The notes under the pieces are model-generated. The model did no database searches. It was not told the origin of the DNA and saw nothing but the letters and a program-made list of their open reading frames with translations. From Microplitis mediator (taxonomy: Eukaryota; Arthropoda; Insecta; Hymenoptera; Braconidae), in the NCBI RefSeq assembly GCF_029852145.1, contig NC_079974.1, forward strand, positions 15,189,582 to 15,253,581: 64,000 nt of DNA, read 5' to 3'. Positions 36,924-50,700 of this stretch are shown here, piece after piece. The translations under genes were made by a program, and so were the position numbers. Position 1 is the first letter of the stretch; every line of letters starts with the position of its first letter.

Positions 36924-39296
36924 AATGTATATAAATAAATAATATTTACAAAAAAAAAAAAAGACTAAAAATCAATAGAAACTTTTTCATTTATGGGAAA
37001 CTAATAAAAGTTATAGGAAATAAAAAATACAAAAGACATCGGTCAATATTATAAAAGAAAAAATTGACGTGTGTCGAGGGTGCAGAAGTTTCCGTTCTTG
37101 CGACCCCCTCGTGCGTATGTATAATATAAGAACATAACAGGGAACCTAGTGGTGTAGTGCAGAATACCGAGTACTGGATCGATAAGAAACAAGGGGTCTG
37201 TCCCCTCAATACGTTACTCCTACACTCCAAGCACTGATTCTCATATCCCATATTCTTTAACACTCGTTCGTAAACTCGAAATTCTTCTGTACATGAGCCT
37301 TCACACATTTGAAATTTATATATCAAATAAACCCAAAACAGCCTTCATTTCTATATATTATTCGCTATATACTTTAGCTGAACAATTTTTATGTTTATCT
37401 TATGTTCTTGGGGTAGATCTTACCCTAGATAGTCTCCTCATATTTACAGTGGATCAATCTTCTTGTAAATCCATCTATAGACATATACATACATACATAG
37501 ATATATATGTCAAAAAATAATTCCGTAAAGTACAAAATACTATTGGTAATATTTCTAACGCCTTTTTTTTCTGTGGTTGAAAAAACAATCTTTTCTTTTA
37601 TAAAAGATGTCTTTGTTTCTTCAAAACAAATTGAAGTACACAGACTGCATTATATATAGTGTAAAAAATTTTTAAGAAAAAAAAACTACATACTACAAGT
37701 ACTTATGTATTATGTAAGTACTTATAAGTAGGATGTACAAAATAAATCTGTGGTAGTTTATTGTTCATGTTATGTTACCCCAATGGTTTTATAGTGATTT
37801 TTGTGCTCTCTTATGTATATGTATATGTATGTATGTATAAATGTAGATGAGGGAGAGTATCATTCCCTAAACTATAAAAAGTCTCGAATCTTGAGGGTGG
37901 ATCACAATTTGCGGCGCGAGATATGTTCGTAAAAAATTAAACGTAATTTGAAAACAAAAAGATAGATTTGAAAAATGAATTTTTATAAAATATGGCTTTT
38001 TTTTAGTGTGAGTTGTTCTTGATGGTAGTAATTTAGTAAAAATGTTGTTTTAATTTTTTAATCAGTAAATATATTTTTTACTTTACTAGCGTCGCGACGC
38101 TTGAGCAAACTTTTTTACAACGGCGCCGACGCGCCCAACAAGACGTGACTTGGATTAGGGTGATCGTATTTACACGCAGCTGGACGCGTAAAAAATAGAA
38201 TCTAATGACGTGAGAGTGTGTAAGTGAGAAAGTGAGTGAGTGGAGATGCGAAATAAAGCCGAGAAATTTTAGCGAATATTCAAAGATTATGTTACAAGTT
38301 TTAGTTCTACGAGTTTTACTCCATGTGCAATTGACTATATAATGTATTGCTGAATAAAAAAAAAGTTGTTTATGTAGATAATAAAAATAAAACTGTGAGA
38401 CTAGTTATTAGGTCTCTAAAGTTTAACGCGAGTGTGATTGAGGAAAAAAAACAATATTCCAGCGAGAAAGGAAGTGTGGAGTGACACAAAAAAGATAAGG
38501 CAGTTGCATTTGGCGCCACAAAAGTGATTCACGCGTCGCGGAATAAGAAACTCCGTTGGTTTTTAACACTACTAGCTATAGCTCACACTGTACGCTAATA
38601 TATTTGTACTTTATTTTATTTAAATAAAAATTTGCTTATCTGCAATTTCATGATATGTCAAAAAAATATCTCACATATAATTTAATATTTTATCTGCTAA
38701 ATGAAAAAATAAAGTTTCAAAGTCATATAGACAACATTACGTAACGCAATCGAATTTATTTTTAATGCTTTGAAATATTTTTAAACATTTGATACTTGCG
38801 GATAAAAAAAAAAAAAATCAACATTTAATAAAGTATGTCATTGAAAAAATAAAGTAATTAACTTTCTTAAAATAAAGCCAATTTAATTCAACATTAAATT
38901 AATTAAAAAAACAGCAAATTGTTAAAAAAGAAAAAATCCAAAGCATCGAGGCAGTAAAATGTCCATAATAAAATAAATGGATAACGTTTTAAAAATCCAT
39001 AATTCTAATCATCATAAGCGTGTCGATAGTTCGTATTATTGATTCCAGAGGTCAGAAATTATCGAGCAGACCTTGAATTTAGGTGTAGTTATATTGAAAG
39101 GCACGTAGGCAAGAAAGACTTCCTCTGTATCGTTTAATTTTGTTTTGAATATACTTCCGCTTTATCAATCATCATGGAGTATCACAGTTATTATTTACAT
39201 CAGCTAATCACTTATTACATACATATCACCATATACACACAACATGCATCAATACATCTATAAAATTTATCTTTCAGCATACCTATATTTATACAT
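36924..39296. other. No recognised gene; GC-richer 37060-37310 and 38090-38600
   Basis: The 111-codon minus-strand frame at 36991-37326 has seven cysteines but no signal peptide, domain or splice context. The patch 38090-38190 ('gcgtcgcgacgcttgagc') and the part up to 38600 may be regulatory. The rest is AT-rich. Confidence 0.4.
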
Positions 39297-39324
39297 TAGA
39301 CTGAGCCAACTAAAACCAGTATTT

Positions 39325-40335
39325 TGAATTTCCCGTTAAGAAAATTGCAAATTTTCAAAAAAAGGGAAGTTATTGGTTTCGGTCCGATTTTCGAAAATCG
39401 TGTTTTGATCAGATCTTGACGTTTTGAGGTCCTAGGAAGCTATTCTGACTAATTTCAAGATTATGTCCGAGTGTGTGTATGTAAATATTCTGTAACTTAT
39501 GAGCGAAATAACCGATTCGGTTTTTTGAGGTGACGTTTGAAGCGGCTCGTTAATTCCAACAATTTGTGAGAAATTTATCGTATTCGTTACAATATATTCG
39601 GAGATATTCCAAAAATGAAATTTTTTCAAAAATGTTTTTTTCGGATAACGTTTAATCTACTCGATGAATTAATTCAAAAATTTAATCAGGCCTAAAACTT
39701 TGTAAACCGCGTCGAATGCCAACTCAACCATCAAAATCGGTTCAAAAAACTGAAATTTTCTTAAAAAAGTAACTTTTGAACAGTTAGATTTATCAAACAA
39801 TTATAACACTGAGCGAAAATTTAATTTGAGCCAAATAAATAGATTTATTTGACTGCGAAGAAAATCATTTATTTCATACGAATATATACTTGTTTATAGT
39901 TAACGAATCTTGATTGAAAAAATATTCCAAATAAAGATTTGTTAACTATAAACAAATCATGATTTCATTAAAATGAACCATATCTTTGTCTCGAATCGGG
40001 TCCATTAAAATATGGGATTTATTTGTCTGAAACGAATCTTACTTGGCTCAAATAAATTGTTCTCTCAGTGAAGAGACCTTTTTTGTAGAGTGTTCGATTC
40101 TCTAAAAAATATATTATGGTCGTTGCAATTTTTAAATTCGTTAACGGAGTTATAAAATTTCAAAGTAAAAAAAAACATTTTCCACATGTTAATTAACTGG
40201 GAAATCTTATTTAAGCGTGCGCGCGTTTCGTAATCGAGTTGGAGGACCCAACTTGGACCAATTTTTTTGATGTTATAAGCAACGTAATTTTCGTATGGGA
40301 CCGAAAAAAAACTATCGATTTTATTTGGCACAATC
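39325..40335 (+). mobile_element. CTTCCCGC repeat, diverged copy with nested MITE
   Basis: It begins 'ttcccgttaagaaaattgca' and passes through 'ggtttcggtccgatt' and 'caaccatcaaaatcggttca', the same order as 40438-41245 and 44638-46675. A CACTGAG MITE interrupts it at 39807-40070. The open frame 40065-40331 lies inside and is not a gene. Confidence 0.7.
39807..40070. mobile_element. CACTGAG-type MITE
   Basis: It begins CACTGAGCGAAAATTTAATT and ends 'ctcaaataaattgttctctc' plus 'agtg'. Inner arms around 'cttgtttatagttaacgaat' and 'ttgttaactataaacaaatc' make it nearly fully self-complementary. 264 bp. Confidence 0.8.
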
Positions 40336-40343
40336 TAATCTGT

Positions 40344-40346
<3 letters not shown>

Positions 40347-40406
<60 letters not shown>

Positions 40407-40408
40407 TA
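40347..40408. repeat. (TA)n microsatellite
   Basis: A long TA run immediately left of the foldback element that starts at 40409. Confidence 0.9.
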
Positions 40409-42238
40409 TTAGGGTGCTTTTATTTTTGCGACTATTTTTAACTTCCCGCTAAGAAAATTGTAAATTTTCAAAAATTCGGGAAGTTATTGGTTTCGGTCCG
40501 ATTTACGAAAATCGAATTTCCATCAGATGTCGACGTTTCGAGGTCCTAGGAAGCTATCCTGACTAATTTCACGATGATGTCCGAGTGTATGTATGTGTGT
40601 ACGTACGTACGTACGTACGTATGTATGTATGTAAATATTCATAACTCTTGAATGGATGAACCGATTTTGATCGTTGAGGTGTCATTCGACGCGGCTTGTT
40701 AATGTCTTGAGGCCGTATAAATTTGAACTTAATCGGTAGGGTGCGTTCAGAGATATTTCAAAAATAAAATTTTTTCGAAAATGTTTTATTTGGATAACTT
40801 TTAATTTGCTCGATGGATTTATTCCAAAATCTAATCAGCTCTAAAACTCCATAAGTCGCGTCGAATGCCACCTCAACCATCAAAATCGGTTCATTCGTTC
40901 AAGAGAAACCGTTGACGAAAGAATTCAAAAAAAATTTTTTCCTTGGTTTTTTTGAAATTTCTCAAAAACGGCTGAATAAATCAATTTCAAAATTCGACCA
41001 GCTGTAGAACTTGATAAAACGCGTCGATTGCCGCCTCAACCATCAAAATCGGTTAATTCGTTCGCGAGATATCGTGGAAGAAAGAAATGCTAAAAAATGG
41101 TTTTTTACAAAACAATGGCATACAAAAGTAATTGCGAGCTCGAAGAGCTCGAAAATATATTCACAATAATGTTTTCGAGCTCAGCGAGCTCGGAAACAGC
41201 GGGAAGTTTTGGGGCTGGCCCGCAGGGTCAACTGACAGACCGATTTTTTTTTTTTCGCTTCCATTCCGAAATTTTGTTGGAAATACCCCCAAAAAAAATC
41301 CATGAGAGTTTGAGCCCTTAATATTAATATTAAGTACTCGACCACAGCGTGTGAAGATTTCCCATTTAAAATACACGTAAACTTGGGTTTTTATTTTTTA
41401 AACTTCTATAACTCCGCGGCATTTTATGATATCATCTCGCCCAAAGTCGCGATTTTCTCAGAATTAAATGCTCTACAAAAGTGCCCATTGTCGCGAAGTC
41501 GTTACTCATATAGGTGGGGTACTACGGACCGCTAAATTGAATTTTTTCATAGAATTCTTGTTTTTTCTCTCATTATCTCATAAACAACAAGACCTACAGA
41601 AAAAATGCAAATGACAACATTATAGGAAATTTAATTTCCTACAAAAAAGGTCATTAGCACCGAATCACTTAGATTGATATTTTTTGAGATATTAATTATT
41701 GAAGTTTACGCAGCATTGAATTCCCATAAAATGTCGAATCAAATCTTAGAAAATATTGATTTTTTATTTGACTAATATCTCAGAAAATATCAATCTGAGT
41801 GATTTGGTGCTAAGGACCTTTTTTGTAGAGAATTGAATTTCCTATAAAATTATCATTCACATTTTTTCTGTAGGTTTTGTTGTTGAGAGAAAAAACAAGA
41901 ATCCTATGAAAAAATTCAGTTTAGCGGTCCGTACTACCCCACCTGTACGAGTTACGACTTCGCGACCACGAGCACTTTTGTAGAGCATTTAATTCTGAGA
42001 AAATCGCGACTTTGGGCGAGATGATATCATAAAATGCCGCGGAGTTATAGAAGTTTAAAAAATAAAAACCCAAGTTTACGTGTATTTTAAATGGGAAATC
42101 TTCACACGCTGTGGTCGAGTACTTAATATTAATATTAAGGGCTCAAACTCTCAGGGAATTTTTTTGGGGGTATTTCCAACAAAATTTCAGGATGGGAGCG
42201 AAAAAAAAAAAATAGTCGCAAAAATAAAACCACCCTAA
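40409..42238. mobile_element. 1.8-kb foldback element with TTAGGGTG ends, carrying a nested CTTCCCGC element
   Basis: The left end TTAGGGTGCTTTTATTTTTG meets the right end 'caaaaataaaaccaccctaa'. Arms of more than 400 bp (about 41255-41690 and 41770-42200) are near-exact reverse complements around a centre near 41728. The left arm is interrupted at 40438-41245. Open frames at 41097-41376 are by-products. No transposase frame remains. Confidence 0.88.
40438..41245 (+). mobile_element. CTTCCCGC element inserted in the left arm of the foldback
   Basis: It runs from 'aacttcccgctaagaaaatt' to 'gtcaactgacagaccgattt'. The right arm of the host reads straight from 'aaaataaaac...' through poly-A to 'gcgaaaaa', so this ~800-bp segment is extra. 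It contains a (GTAC)n/(GTAT)n run at 40586-40633 and internal repeats of 'caaccatcaaaatcggtt'. Termini lie in poly-T. Confidence 0.8.
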
Positions 42239-42251
42239 TATATATATAGAT

Positions 42252-42786
42252 AGGGGAGGGTGGGGCAGAGTGGCCCCCCTGAAATTTTGATCAAAAAAAA
42301 TTTTTTTTTTTTTTGCCTAATTACTATAAATCCGATATGTTTGCGCATTTTTACCCCTACGCATGACGTTTGGGGCAACATGGACAAGCCCAAAATTTTA
42401 AAAAAGTGATTTTTTCATATTTTTATCGTCAAATTAAAAAAAAAATTATTATTATTCCACATTTCTAGCCCTACGCATAACACCTGGGGCAAAATGAACC
42501 AGCCGAAACTTCCGAAAAAATTATTTTTTCATATTTTTCGGCTGTTTCTCTATGTTAGAGGCAAATTTGGTCACTAAAAATTTATAAAAATAAAATTTTT
42601 TTTTTTAGTTGATAAATTTTTGAAATAAAGTAAAACTATAGAATTGTTTTTTTTTTATTAAATAACAATTAGTAATTAAGGTAATCGAGAGTAAACGATT
42701 TATTACACCTTAAAAAATTTTTTTCGAGTAATATAAAACCGAAAATAGTTGTCAAGAGAAAGCAATACATTCTTAATGATGAAAAC

Positions 42787-42826
<40 letters not shown>

Positions 42827-43003
42827 TATCACTTTTTGGAGGGGGGCCGCTCTGCCCCACAAAAAAATAATTTTTTTTTTCAGAATTTTGGCAAAATCTC
42901 CATAAATTTGTTCGAAATAGGACAAAAGTAAAGTGATCTTATGGTTGAAAGCCACAAAAAGTAATAATTGGCTTAGGGGGGCCGCTCTGCCCCACCGTCC
43001 CCT
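42252..43003. mobile_element. GGGGCAGAG relative of the GGGGCAAAA elements
   Basis: It begins 'aggggagggtggggcagagt' and ends 'gctctgccccaccgtcccct'. The inside repeats 'ggggcaaaatgaa'-like phrases and holds a poly-A of about 30 bp (42790-42821). It stands 13 bp right of the 1.8-kb foldback. Confidence 0.75.
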
Positions 43004-43685
43004 ATATAGTTTATATGTTAGATTATTACATGAGTATTAGTCTCTATGTTAATATATAAATGAAGTTCTTGGTCTCCGGACGTTGTCGTTGGTTAGACTA
43101 ATGTCAGCCGGAAGTGTGTCTAAAAGCCTTTGGACTTCACCTTTGTTTTCATTGGCGGTACCACAAACTTTTACGTCAATGCCTAGTTATCACAATGGTT
43201 AAACGCCGTACCGGATATTTCGGTTTATTCAACAATTTTGTCAATCATTTCAGATATTTATAAAATTATTTATTTTATCTCTTATTGTTATCATTATAAT
43301 AATAATTATTATTATTATTAAAAAAAAATAATAATTTTATAAATTAATAAAATAAAATAAAAAATAACTCAGAGATTAATGACACGAATTTTAATGTGCT
43401 TATATTTATTAAGCCATCATACAGTACAGTGTACAGCTATATTTTGCGACAAAGCTTAAGTATAAATTTACTTTAAGAGCAAACAGGTGTTGTGATGACT
43501 ATATACTCACTTGTGTGCAATACGCATGCTTATTCAAACTAATGCGACGTTTGTTAACGCACGAAGCGGTGCGTGATCTGACTGCGAGAGAAAAGAATTA
43601 ATTAACTTATTAGTTAAAAATAAAAAATCTTTCTTTAAATAATGCATCACAGCAATATTATTTTGGTTAAAGCAATTAAGACTCA
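43004..43685. other. No recognised gene
   Basis: GC-richer patches at 43060-43240 and 43440-43600 have no coding support. Confidence 0.45.
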
Positions 43686-44002
43686 CACTGTGAAAAAAAA
43701 AACGGGCTTAAAGTCCAGACAGAGTAGGTGTTAAAATTTTCAGTGTTAATTTCAACGCCGAAAACGGTGTTAAAATAACGATGGCGCCATGGCCACTGCA
43801 GTGTAAATATTCTTCATCGGTGTGAAAAAAATTTCCCAGTGTTAAAATATTTTACTTTGTGAATATTTTTACTTACTCGATAACTTCAGTCATACAATGA
43901 TTTAATTTATTAATTAAATTATTGGTGATTGGAATGATCAGCGTAAAATTGTGTAATTTTTAAATAAATTACGTATAACATAAATAATTATTTAAATAAG
44001 TA

Positions 44003-44581
44003 CACGGAAAGAAAATTGTGGCAGCGGTTCCCAAAATAAAATTTTTTCCTATACCAACATAGAAATTAGAACCATAAATTATGGGAGCAGTTCCTATAAT
44101 TATGGGAATGCTAGCCATAACACTATAGGAATGGTTCTTATAATTAGGAATGGTTCTTATAATTTATAGGATTCGTTTCTATAATATTATCGGAATCATT
44201 GCCATAATATATAGGAATGAACTCTATATTTAATTGGAATCATTCCCAAAAATTATAGGAACCATTCTTATAACATTATAAAAATGGTTCCCATAATTCA
44301 TGGGAACTATTCCCACAATATTATAGGAATGGTTCCTATAATGTTATTGGAATAGCTCCTATATCATTATGGGAATCATTCCCATAATGGTATGGGAATA
44401 GATCCCATGATATTATAGGAATGGTTCCCATAATGGAATGGGAACTATTCTCATACTATTATGGGAATTATTCCCATATACTATGGGAACCATCCCTATA
44501 GTAGTATGGGTACAATTCCTATATCATTATGAGAACTATTTCCATAATGCATAGCGAAACTTCCCATAATTTCTTTCCGTG
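44003..44581. mobile_element. Nested CACGG satellite foldback element, TA target duplication
   Basis: It begins CACGGAAAGAAAATTGTGG and ends 'cccataatttctttccgtg', flanked by TA at 44001-44002 and 44582-44583. The uninterrupted host copy has a single TA at 36640-36641. The inside is an array of palindromic 'attcccataat' units. Confidence 0.88.
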
Positions 44582-44637
44582 TACATAGAAAAATTAAAAT
44601 TTCCTCCAGATAATATTCGTTAAATTTTTATATTTTT

Positions 44638-46675
<2,038 letters not shown>

Positions 46676-46999
46676 ATATGCAATAAATTTTTTTTTTCTA
46701 ATTTCTATACGTGGAATATTTTTTACACTGATTGAACACCGTCAAATCACACCGCCCACACCGGTGTTATTTCATTTTGACACCGCGTGGTGTTAAATTG
46801 AGCTCGTTATTACCACTGCTCTTTACAGTGTATGAGTTTCCTGAAAAGTATATATATTTTATTGAAACTTATCGAAAATGTAATTTAGCTTGCGTGAATG
46901 ATAATCAATTTTTTTCTCTAAAAATAGTTTAATAATTGGATTTTTTAAGCTACTCGATTTATCGACTTCGATAAAAATGTAATAACTTTTTAATGTTTT

Positions 47000-47043
47000 T
47001 ATAAACTGATTATAAGCTACAAATTCATAAAGAAGAGCATTAG
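47000..47043 (+). promoter_or_regulatory. Core promoter of knottin gene 3
   Basis: Two TATA-like boxes, TATAAAC at 47000 and TATAAGC at 47011, and an initiator-like GCATTAG whose A is at 47039, 28 bp from the second box. Confidence 0.4.
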
Positions 47044-47103
47044 TTGAAAAAAGTTTTCAAAAGTGTCGTCAAGTCTACGGTTCAAATATTCAATATTTTT
47101 CAT
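47039..47103 (+). other. Predicted non-coding leader exon, knottin gene 3
   Basis: About 65 nt ending at the GTAAGTG donor at 47104. The leader intron would be 47104-47390 and ends 'tattttgcag'. Confidence 0.42.
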
Positions 47104-47426
47104 GTAAGTGTGTATTTTTATCAGCCTCTAAATTTTGACAGCTAAAATTTATTTATTTCTTCAACTCCATTGAATAATATGATTTATAAAAAATTAATTA
47201 GTTTAATTGATTTCACTAATAAGTTATCGAATCATATTGAATTTTTTCAAATGCTTTAATTTCGATAACTCTTGTTCGTAAATCATATCCGTAAGGAATA
47301 CAGCAATATTTTAATGTAATATACGTTTACAATAAATTATAAGCAAATTTCATAAAGAATATATATTACTAACCATTAAATATTTTGCAGTTTATATTAT
47401 TCTTGAAATATAACGATCAGACCATA

Positions 47427-47720
47427 ATGACGAAAATTTTAATAATTTTTTTGATTGTCATGGCTGCTATCGTGGCGATTGAAAGCTGTAGTAGTACTGG
47501 AAAAGATAATGCTAATTGTCTGAAAGCAGGCGAGTCTGTATGTATGCATACCGTTTTCAAAAATTCGTCAATGCAAAAGTATGCGAATATAGTTAATTAA
47601 GATTATTAATATTTAAAAAATTTTCCATTATAGTGTGACCTGCAGAATCTTCGTTGCTGCGGAGAATACGTTTGCACAATACTCGTAGATGGTAAATGGT
47701 TGTGCGATGAACGTCCCTAA
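47427..47720 (+). CDS. Knottin gene 3: secreted cystine-knot-like peptide, two coding exons
   Basis: Exon A is 47427-47537 (37 codons), a 96-bp intron is 47538-47633 (donor GTATGT, acceptor 'attatag'), and exon B is 47634-47720 (28 codons plus TAA), giving 65 residues. A hydrophobic signal peptide covers about residues 1-19. Cysteines: C21, then x9, then C-x6-C-x6-C-C-x4-C-x9-C. The stretch C-C-G-E-Y-V-C resembles C-C-R-E-Y-I-C of gene 4, which marks genes 3 and 4 as the closer pair. There is no terminal glycine, unlike genes 1 and 2. Read without splicing, the frame ends in the intron, and an alternative in-frame ATG lies upstream at 47385. I prefer 47427 because the leader intron's acceptor at 47390 cuts through the upstream ATG region and the signal peptide then starts cleanly. 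Function unknown. Confidence 0.8.
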
Positions 47721-47860
47721 TAATCAACATATTTGAAAACTATTGTCTACATTTATCATTTTTCATAAATCCGTACAATTAGAAGTTGAATACTAGCTTC
47801 GTAATCGATAGTTCAGTTAAAATACTATGAAACTATTTCAAAATATGTTACATAAGAAAT

Positions 47861-47866
47861 AATAAA
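47861..47866 (+). terminator. Polyadenylation signal, knottin gene 3
   Basis: AATAAA, 141 bp after the stop. Confidence 0.55.
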
Positions 47867-48521
47867 ATGTTATTTATCAATCAAGTTTTGTGTACATTAA
47901 TTTAAATCACGATCATGGAATTTTTATGAAATATTGTATCGTTTCGGAAAAAAAATTTTAAATCATGAACTCGCAATAAAAAATTGTATCTAAGGTAACA
48001 GTCATAAACATTATCATTTTGACTCGTAAATTTTCATTGTCGTATATGAATGTATACATTTATTCTCTTGAATATTTTAAATACATATTTTCAAGCCCCA
48101 CAACTTGGAAATTTTTTAAGTTCTATTTTGAGTCGCATAAAATTTTTCTAAGTCCCATAATTTATTCAAAAAACAAAAAATATGGCCGAAAAAAGGCCGA
48201 TTCAATTGTCGGCCAACTTTCAGCCTATTTATTAAGAATAAAGATTTTTCGGCGTGTTTTCGGCTAAACTTTGACCTCTTTGAATAAAATTCTATATGGC
48301 GTGATTTCGGCCAAATTTAGCCTTTTCGGCCAATATTTTTACCCGCGATATGCAAATTGGTGTTTACTCGACAAGGTATTATAATTACAATAACGACAGT
48401 TATTTCTTTTTAATATTTCCTAGCATTATTTTTAGATACTCTTCGAATTAAGTATAATAATAAGTTTCCATATTATCTGTCATGACGCACGATTCTGATT
48501 ACATGTGTTGAATTTTTTACC
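47867..48521. other. Spacer between knottin genes 3 and 4
   Basis: The part to about 48055 recurs at 50505-50700 beside the broken gene 3 copy. Around 48180-48345 repeated 'ggccgaaaa' and 'ttcggcca' hint at a weak inverted-repeat element. The open frame 48019-48267 is chance. Confidence 0.45.
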
Positions 48522-48560
48522 TATAAATTAGACGAATTTTGATATAGAAGTGTCATTTAG
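48522..48560 (+). promoter_or_regulatory. Core promoter of knottin gene 4
   Basis: TATAAATTA at 48522 and an initiator-like TCATTTAG at 48553, A at 48555, 33 bp downstream. Similar to gene 1. Confidence 0.55.
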
Positions 48561-48623
48561 TATCGATATACAGTAGAAGAATTAATTACAAAGATAACGA
48601 AAAAATTTCCAACTTTTTTAAAA
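48555..48623 (+). other. Predicted non-coding leader exon, knottin gene 4
   Basis: About 69 nt ending at GTAAGTATTT (48624), nearly the same donor as gene 1. The leader intron, 48624-49283, ends 'ttatttttag'. Confidence 0.5.
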
Positions 48624-49312
48624 GTAAGTATTTCAATTTATTAAATCATTTCTTTAATCAGTTTAATAGGTGAAACTTCACCACCAAATTTGTCATCAAA
48701 CTGAAATTTATCATATAAACAATTTTTAAGAGATTAATTTATACGGATTAATATACATTTATATTTAGATATGAAAATAATTTAAAAGCCATCAAATTCT
48801 TTGTATAACAAAGCTTGTATATATATCACATTTATGAGTTAAAAATTAAATATTTGACATTCGGACCGAAAATTCAAATTTGAACTTAGTGCTACTTAAC
48901 ATGTGTTAGAAAATTTTCCCAATAAATTCGCTTGTTATTATATTCAAATTAAAATATTTAACAGTTACTATTGTACAGGCGAACATTCGGTTTATTTGTT
49001 TTAGCCGCTCTGATTACATTCATTTGCATTTTTGATTTTTTTTTTTGAACTCTGCCGTAAAACAATAATTTAATAATGGGGTTATACGTATTCCGAACAA
49101 GATGCCGAATTATCTATACATAAATTTCAACCAATTTCCAAATAAAAAATTCCAGGTCATTGTTTTTATTTGAGTCATAAAGAATATTATTACATCTATA
49201 AATTTATTTCCCGTTCTATATTTTTAAATATTAAGTAAAAAACTAAAGTTAAAATATCCATCTTTTTATAAAATTATTTTTAGTACACGTTGGAGTGATT
49301 GATTATTCAAAA

Positions 49313-49598
49313 ATGTCAATTAAATTTGTTTTGGCTCTCCTTATCGGGATAATGACAGTTTCAAGTATTGAAGGTTGTTCTACTACTGTATGCTCAGGAA
49401 AAAATCAACCTGTATGTATTAATTGCTTTATAAATTTATTGTTAATTCTTCAACAGTAACAACTTAATGAATATAATTTAATTGTTTTAGTGTAACCATA
49501 TTTTAAAATGTTGCCGTGAATATATTTGTGAACCAAGATTTATAGAAGACAACGATTCTATATGTAAAGAAAGAAGTGTAATTTTAGGATTTCAATAA
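49313..49598 (+). CDS. Knottin gene 4: secreted cystine-knot-like peptide, two coding exons
   Basis: Exon A is 49313-49411 (33 codons), a 79-bp intron is 49412-49490 (donor GTATGT, acceptor 'ttgttttag'), and exon B is 49491-49598 (35 codons plus TAA), giving 68 residues. The signal peptide spans about residues 1-20. Cysteines: C22, then x4, then C-x6-C-x5-C-C-x4-C-x11-C. The chain ends with a short hydrophobic tail (I-L-G-F-Q). The intron is phase 0 immediately before the third cysteine codon, as in genes 1-3. A 60-bp MITE begins four bases after the stop. The peptide is presumably secreted; target unknown. The splice model is inferred from matching sites and the shared cysteine frame. Confidence 0.8.
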
Positions 49599-49601
49599 CT
49601 A

Positions 49602-49661
49602 CACTGATAGAAGGATTTCTTAGCATTTAAAAAAGATTTCTCAGTATTTAAGCAATCAGTG
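49602..49661. mobile_element. 60-bp CACTGAT element in the 3' UTR of knottin gene 4
   Basis: It starts CACTGATAG and ends 'gcaatcagtg', flanked by TA on both sides (49600-49601 and 49662-49663). Only about 7 bp at each end are inverted, so it is a minimal or degraded element. Confidence 0.6.
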
Positions 49662-49729
49662 TAGATACATATGAAATTGAATTTTATTTCAAGAAATTTA
49701 TTGTAAGGATAACGAAACAATGGGCTAAT

Positions 49730-49735
49730 AATAAA
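49730..49735 (+). terminator. Polyadenylation signal, knottin gene 4
   Basis: AATAAA, 132 bp after the stop, right of the 60-bp element. Confidence 0.5.
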
Positions 49736-49914
49736 TAACTTATTTACTATTAATTTGTTTTAATTATCTCACCATTCAGGTTATTTTGTTATCTATTAAA
49801 ATAACTAAAAGTTGTTTTTTGATGCTTATATTTTATGTTGAAAAATTATCTGTATCAGATTTTTATTATATTTTTAAATATAGTGCTTAGGGAAACTGAA
49901 AAATTTGACTTCCT

Positions 49915-50390
49915 GGGTCAAAAAAATAACTTGATTTTTACGTAATTTTGAATATTGAAAATCAATCAAGTCTAGCAAGACAAAAGTACGTCAAGTTTAA
50001 GTTCCTTTCTTTAATAAATGAAAACAATAATTTAAGATATGAAAACTCATTTTGGTATTGACTTGCTTTTGACTAAGTTGTTTTATACTTAGTACCGATT
50101 TACGCCAACCAAGACAAATTAAAGTCACGTTGTCTTGGATTTGACTTAGTTAATTTAAATTTAAGTCAAATCCACGTTAAAATCTGACTTAAGTTTGGCA
50201 GTTAACTTGAATTTTTAAGTCAAATCCAAGTCAAACTTGGCTTGAGTTTGACTTAGTTGACTTAAATTTTGAAGTTAAAAAAGTCATATTGAAGTTAAAA
50301 AAAGTCAGTGTAGCCAAAATCAAGTGGACTGAGTCAACTGCAAGTCAAAACAATTATAGCAGTCAAAATCAAATTATTTATTTAACTGGG
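49915..50390. mobile_element. CCTGGGTCA element (AAGTCAAA-repeat family)
   Basis: The left end 'cctgggtcaaaaaaataact' is inverted relative to 'ttatttatttaactggg' on the right. It is filled with 'aagtcaaa'-type motifs and related to 32279-32643 and 63182-63633. The right end abuts the broken knottin copy. Confidence 0.7.
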
Positions 50391-50700
50391 TATTATAATT
50401 GTTTCGAAAAAGGCGAGCCTGTATGTATATGCATACCGTATTTCAAATATCGTCAATGCAAAATTATGTGATTATGGTTAATTAAGATTATTAATATTTG
50501 AAATAATAAATAATAAAATATTATTTATCAAACAAGCTTTGTATATATAAATTCAAATCACGACCATGGAATTTTTTTCAAATATTTTATCGTTTCGAAA
50601 AAAAACTTGAAATCATGAACTCGCAATAAAAATGCATCCAAGGTAACAGTAATAAACATTATCATTTCGACCCGTAAATTTTTATTGTCATATAAATATA
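50389..50700 (+). pseudogene. Truncated duplicate of knottin gene 3, last exon deleted
   Basis: 50389-50512 matches the second half of exon A and most of the intron of gene 3 ('aaaggcgagcctgtatgtat' against 'gcaggcgagtctgtatgtat', then 'ttaattaagattattaatat'). The next bases match the gene 3 downstream flank (about 47858-48052: 'ttgaaatcatgaactcgcaa'). Roughly 245 bp containing the whole cysteine-rich last exon is missing. The signal-peptide part is also absent, replaced by the element at 49915-50390. It cannot encode the peptide. Confidence 0.8.

Noticed and set aside
36991..37326. 111-codon minus-strand frame with seven cysteines
   Set aside because: No signal peptide, no knottin spacing and no splice partner; cysteines are scattered.
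41097..41376. Two opposed open frames in the 41-kb region
   Set aside because: They lie in the nested CTTCCCGC element and the foldback arm and have no coding features.
47385..47600. Unspliced 71-codon reading of knottin gene 3
   Set aside because: It runs from the leader into the coding intron. The donor GTATGT and acceptor TAG give the cysteine exon shared with the other three genes.
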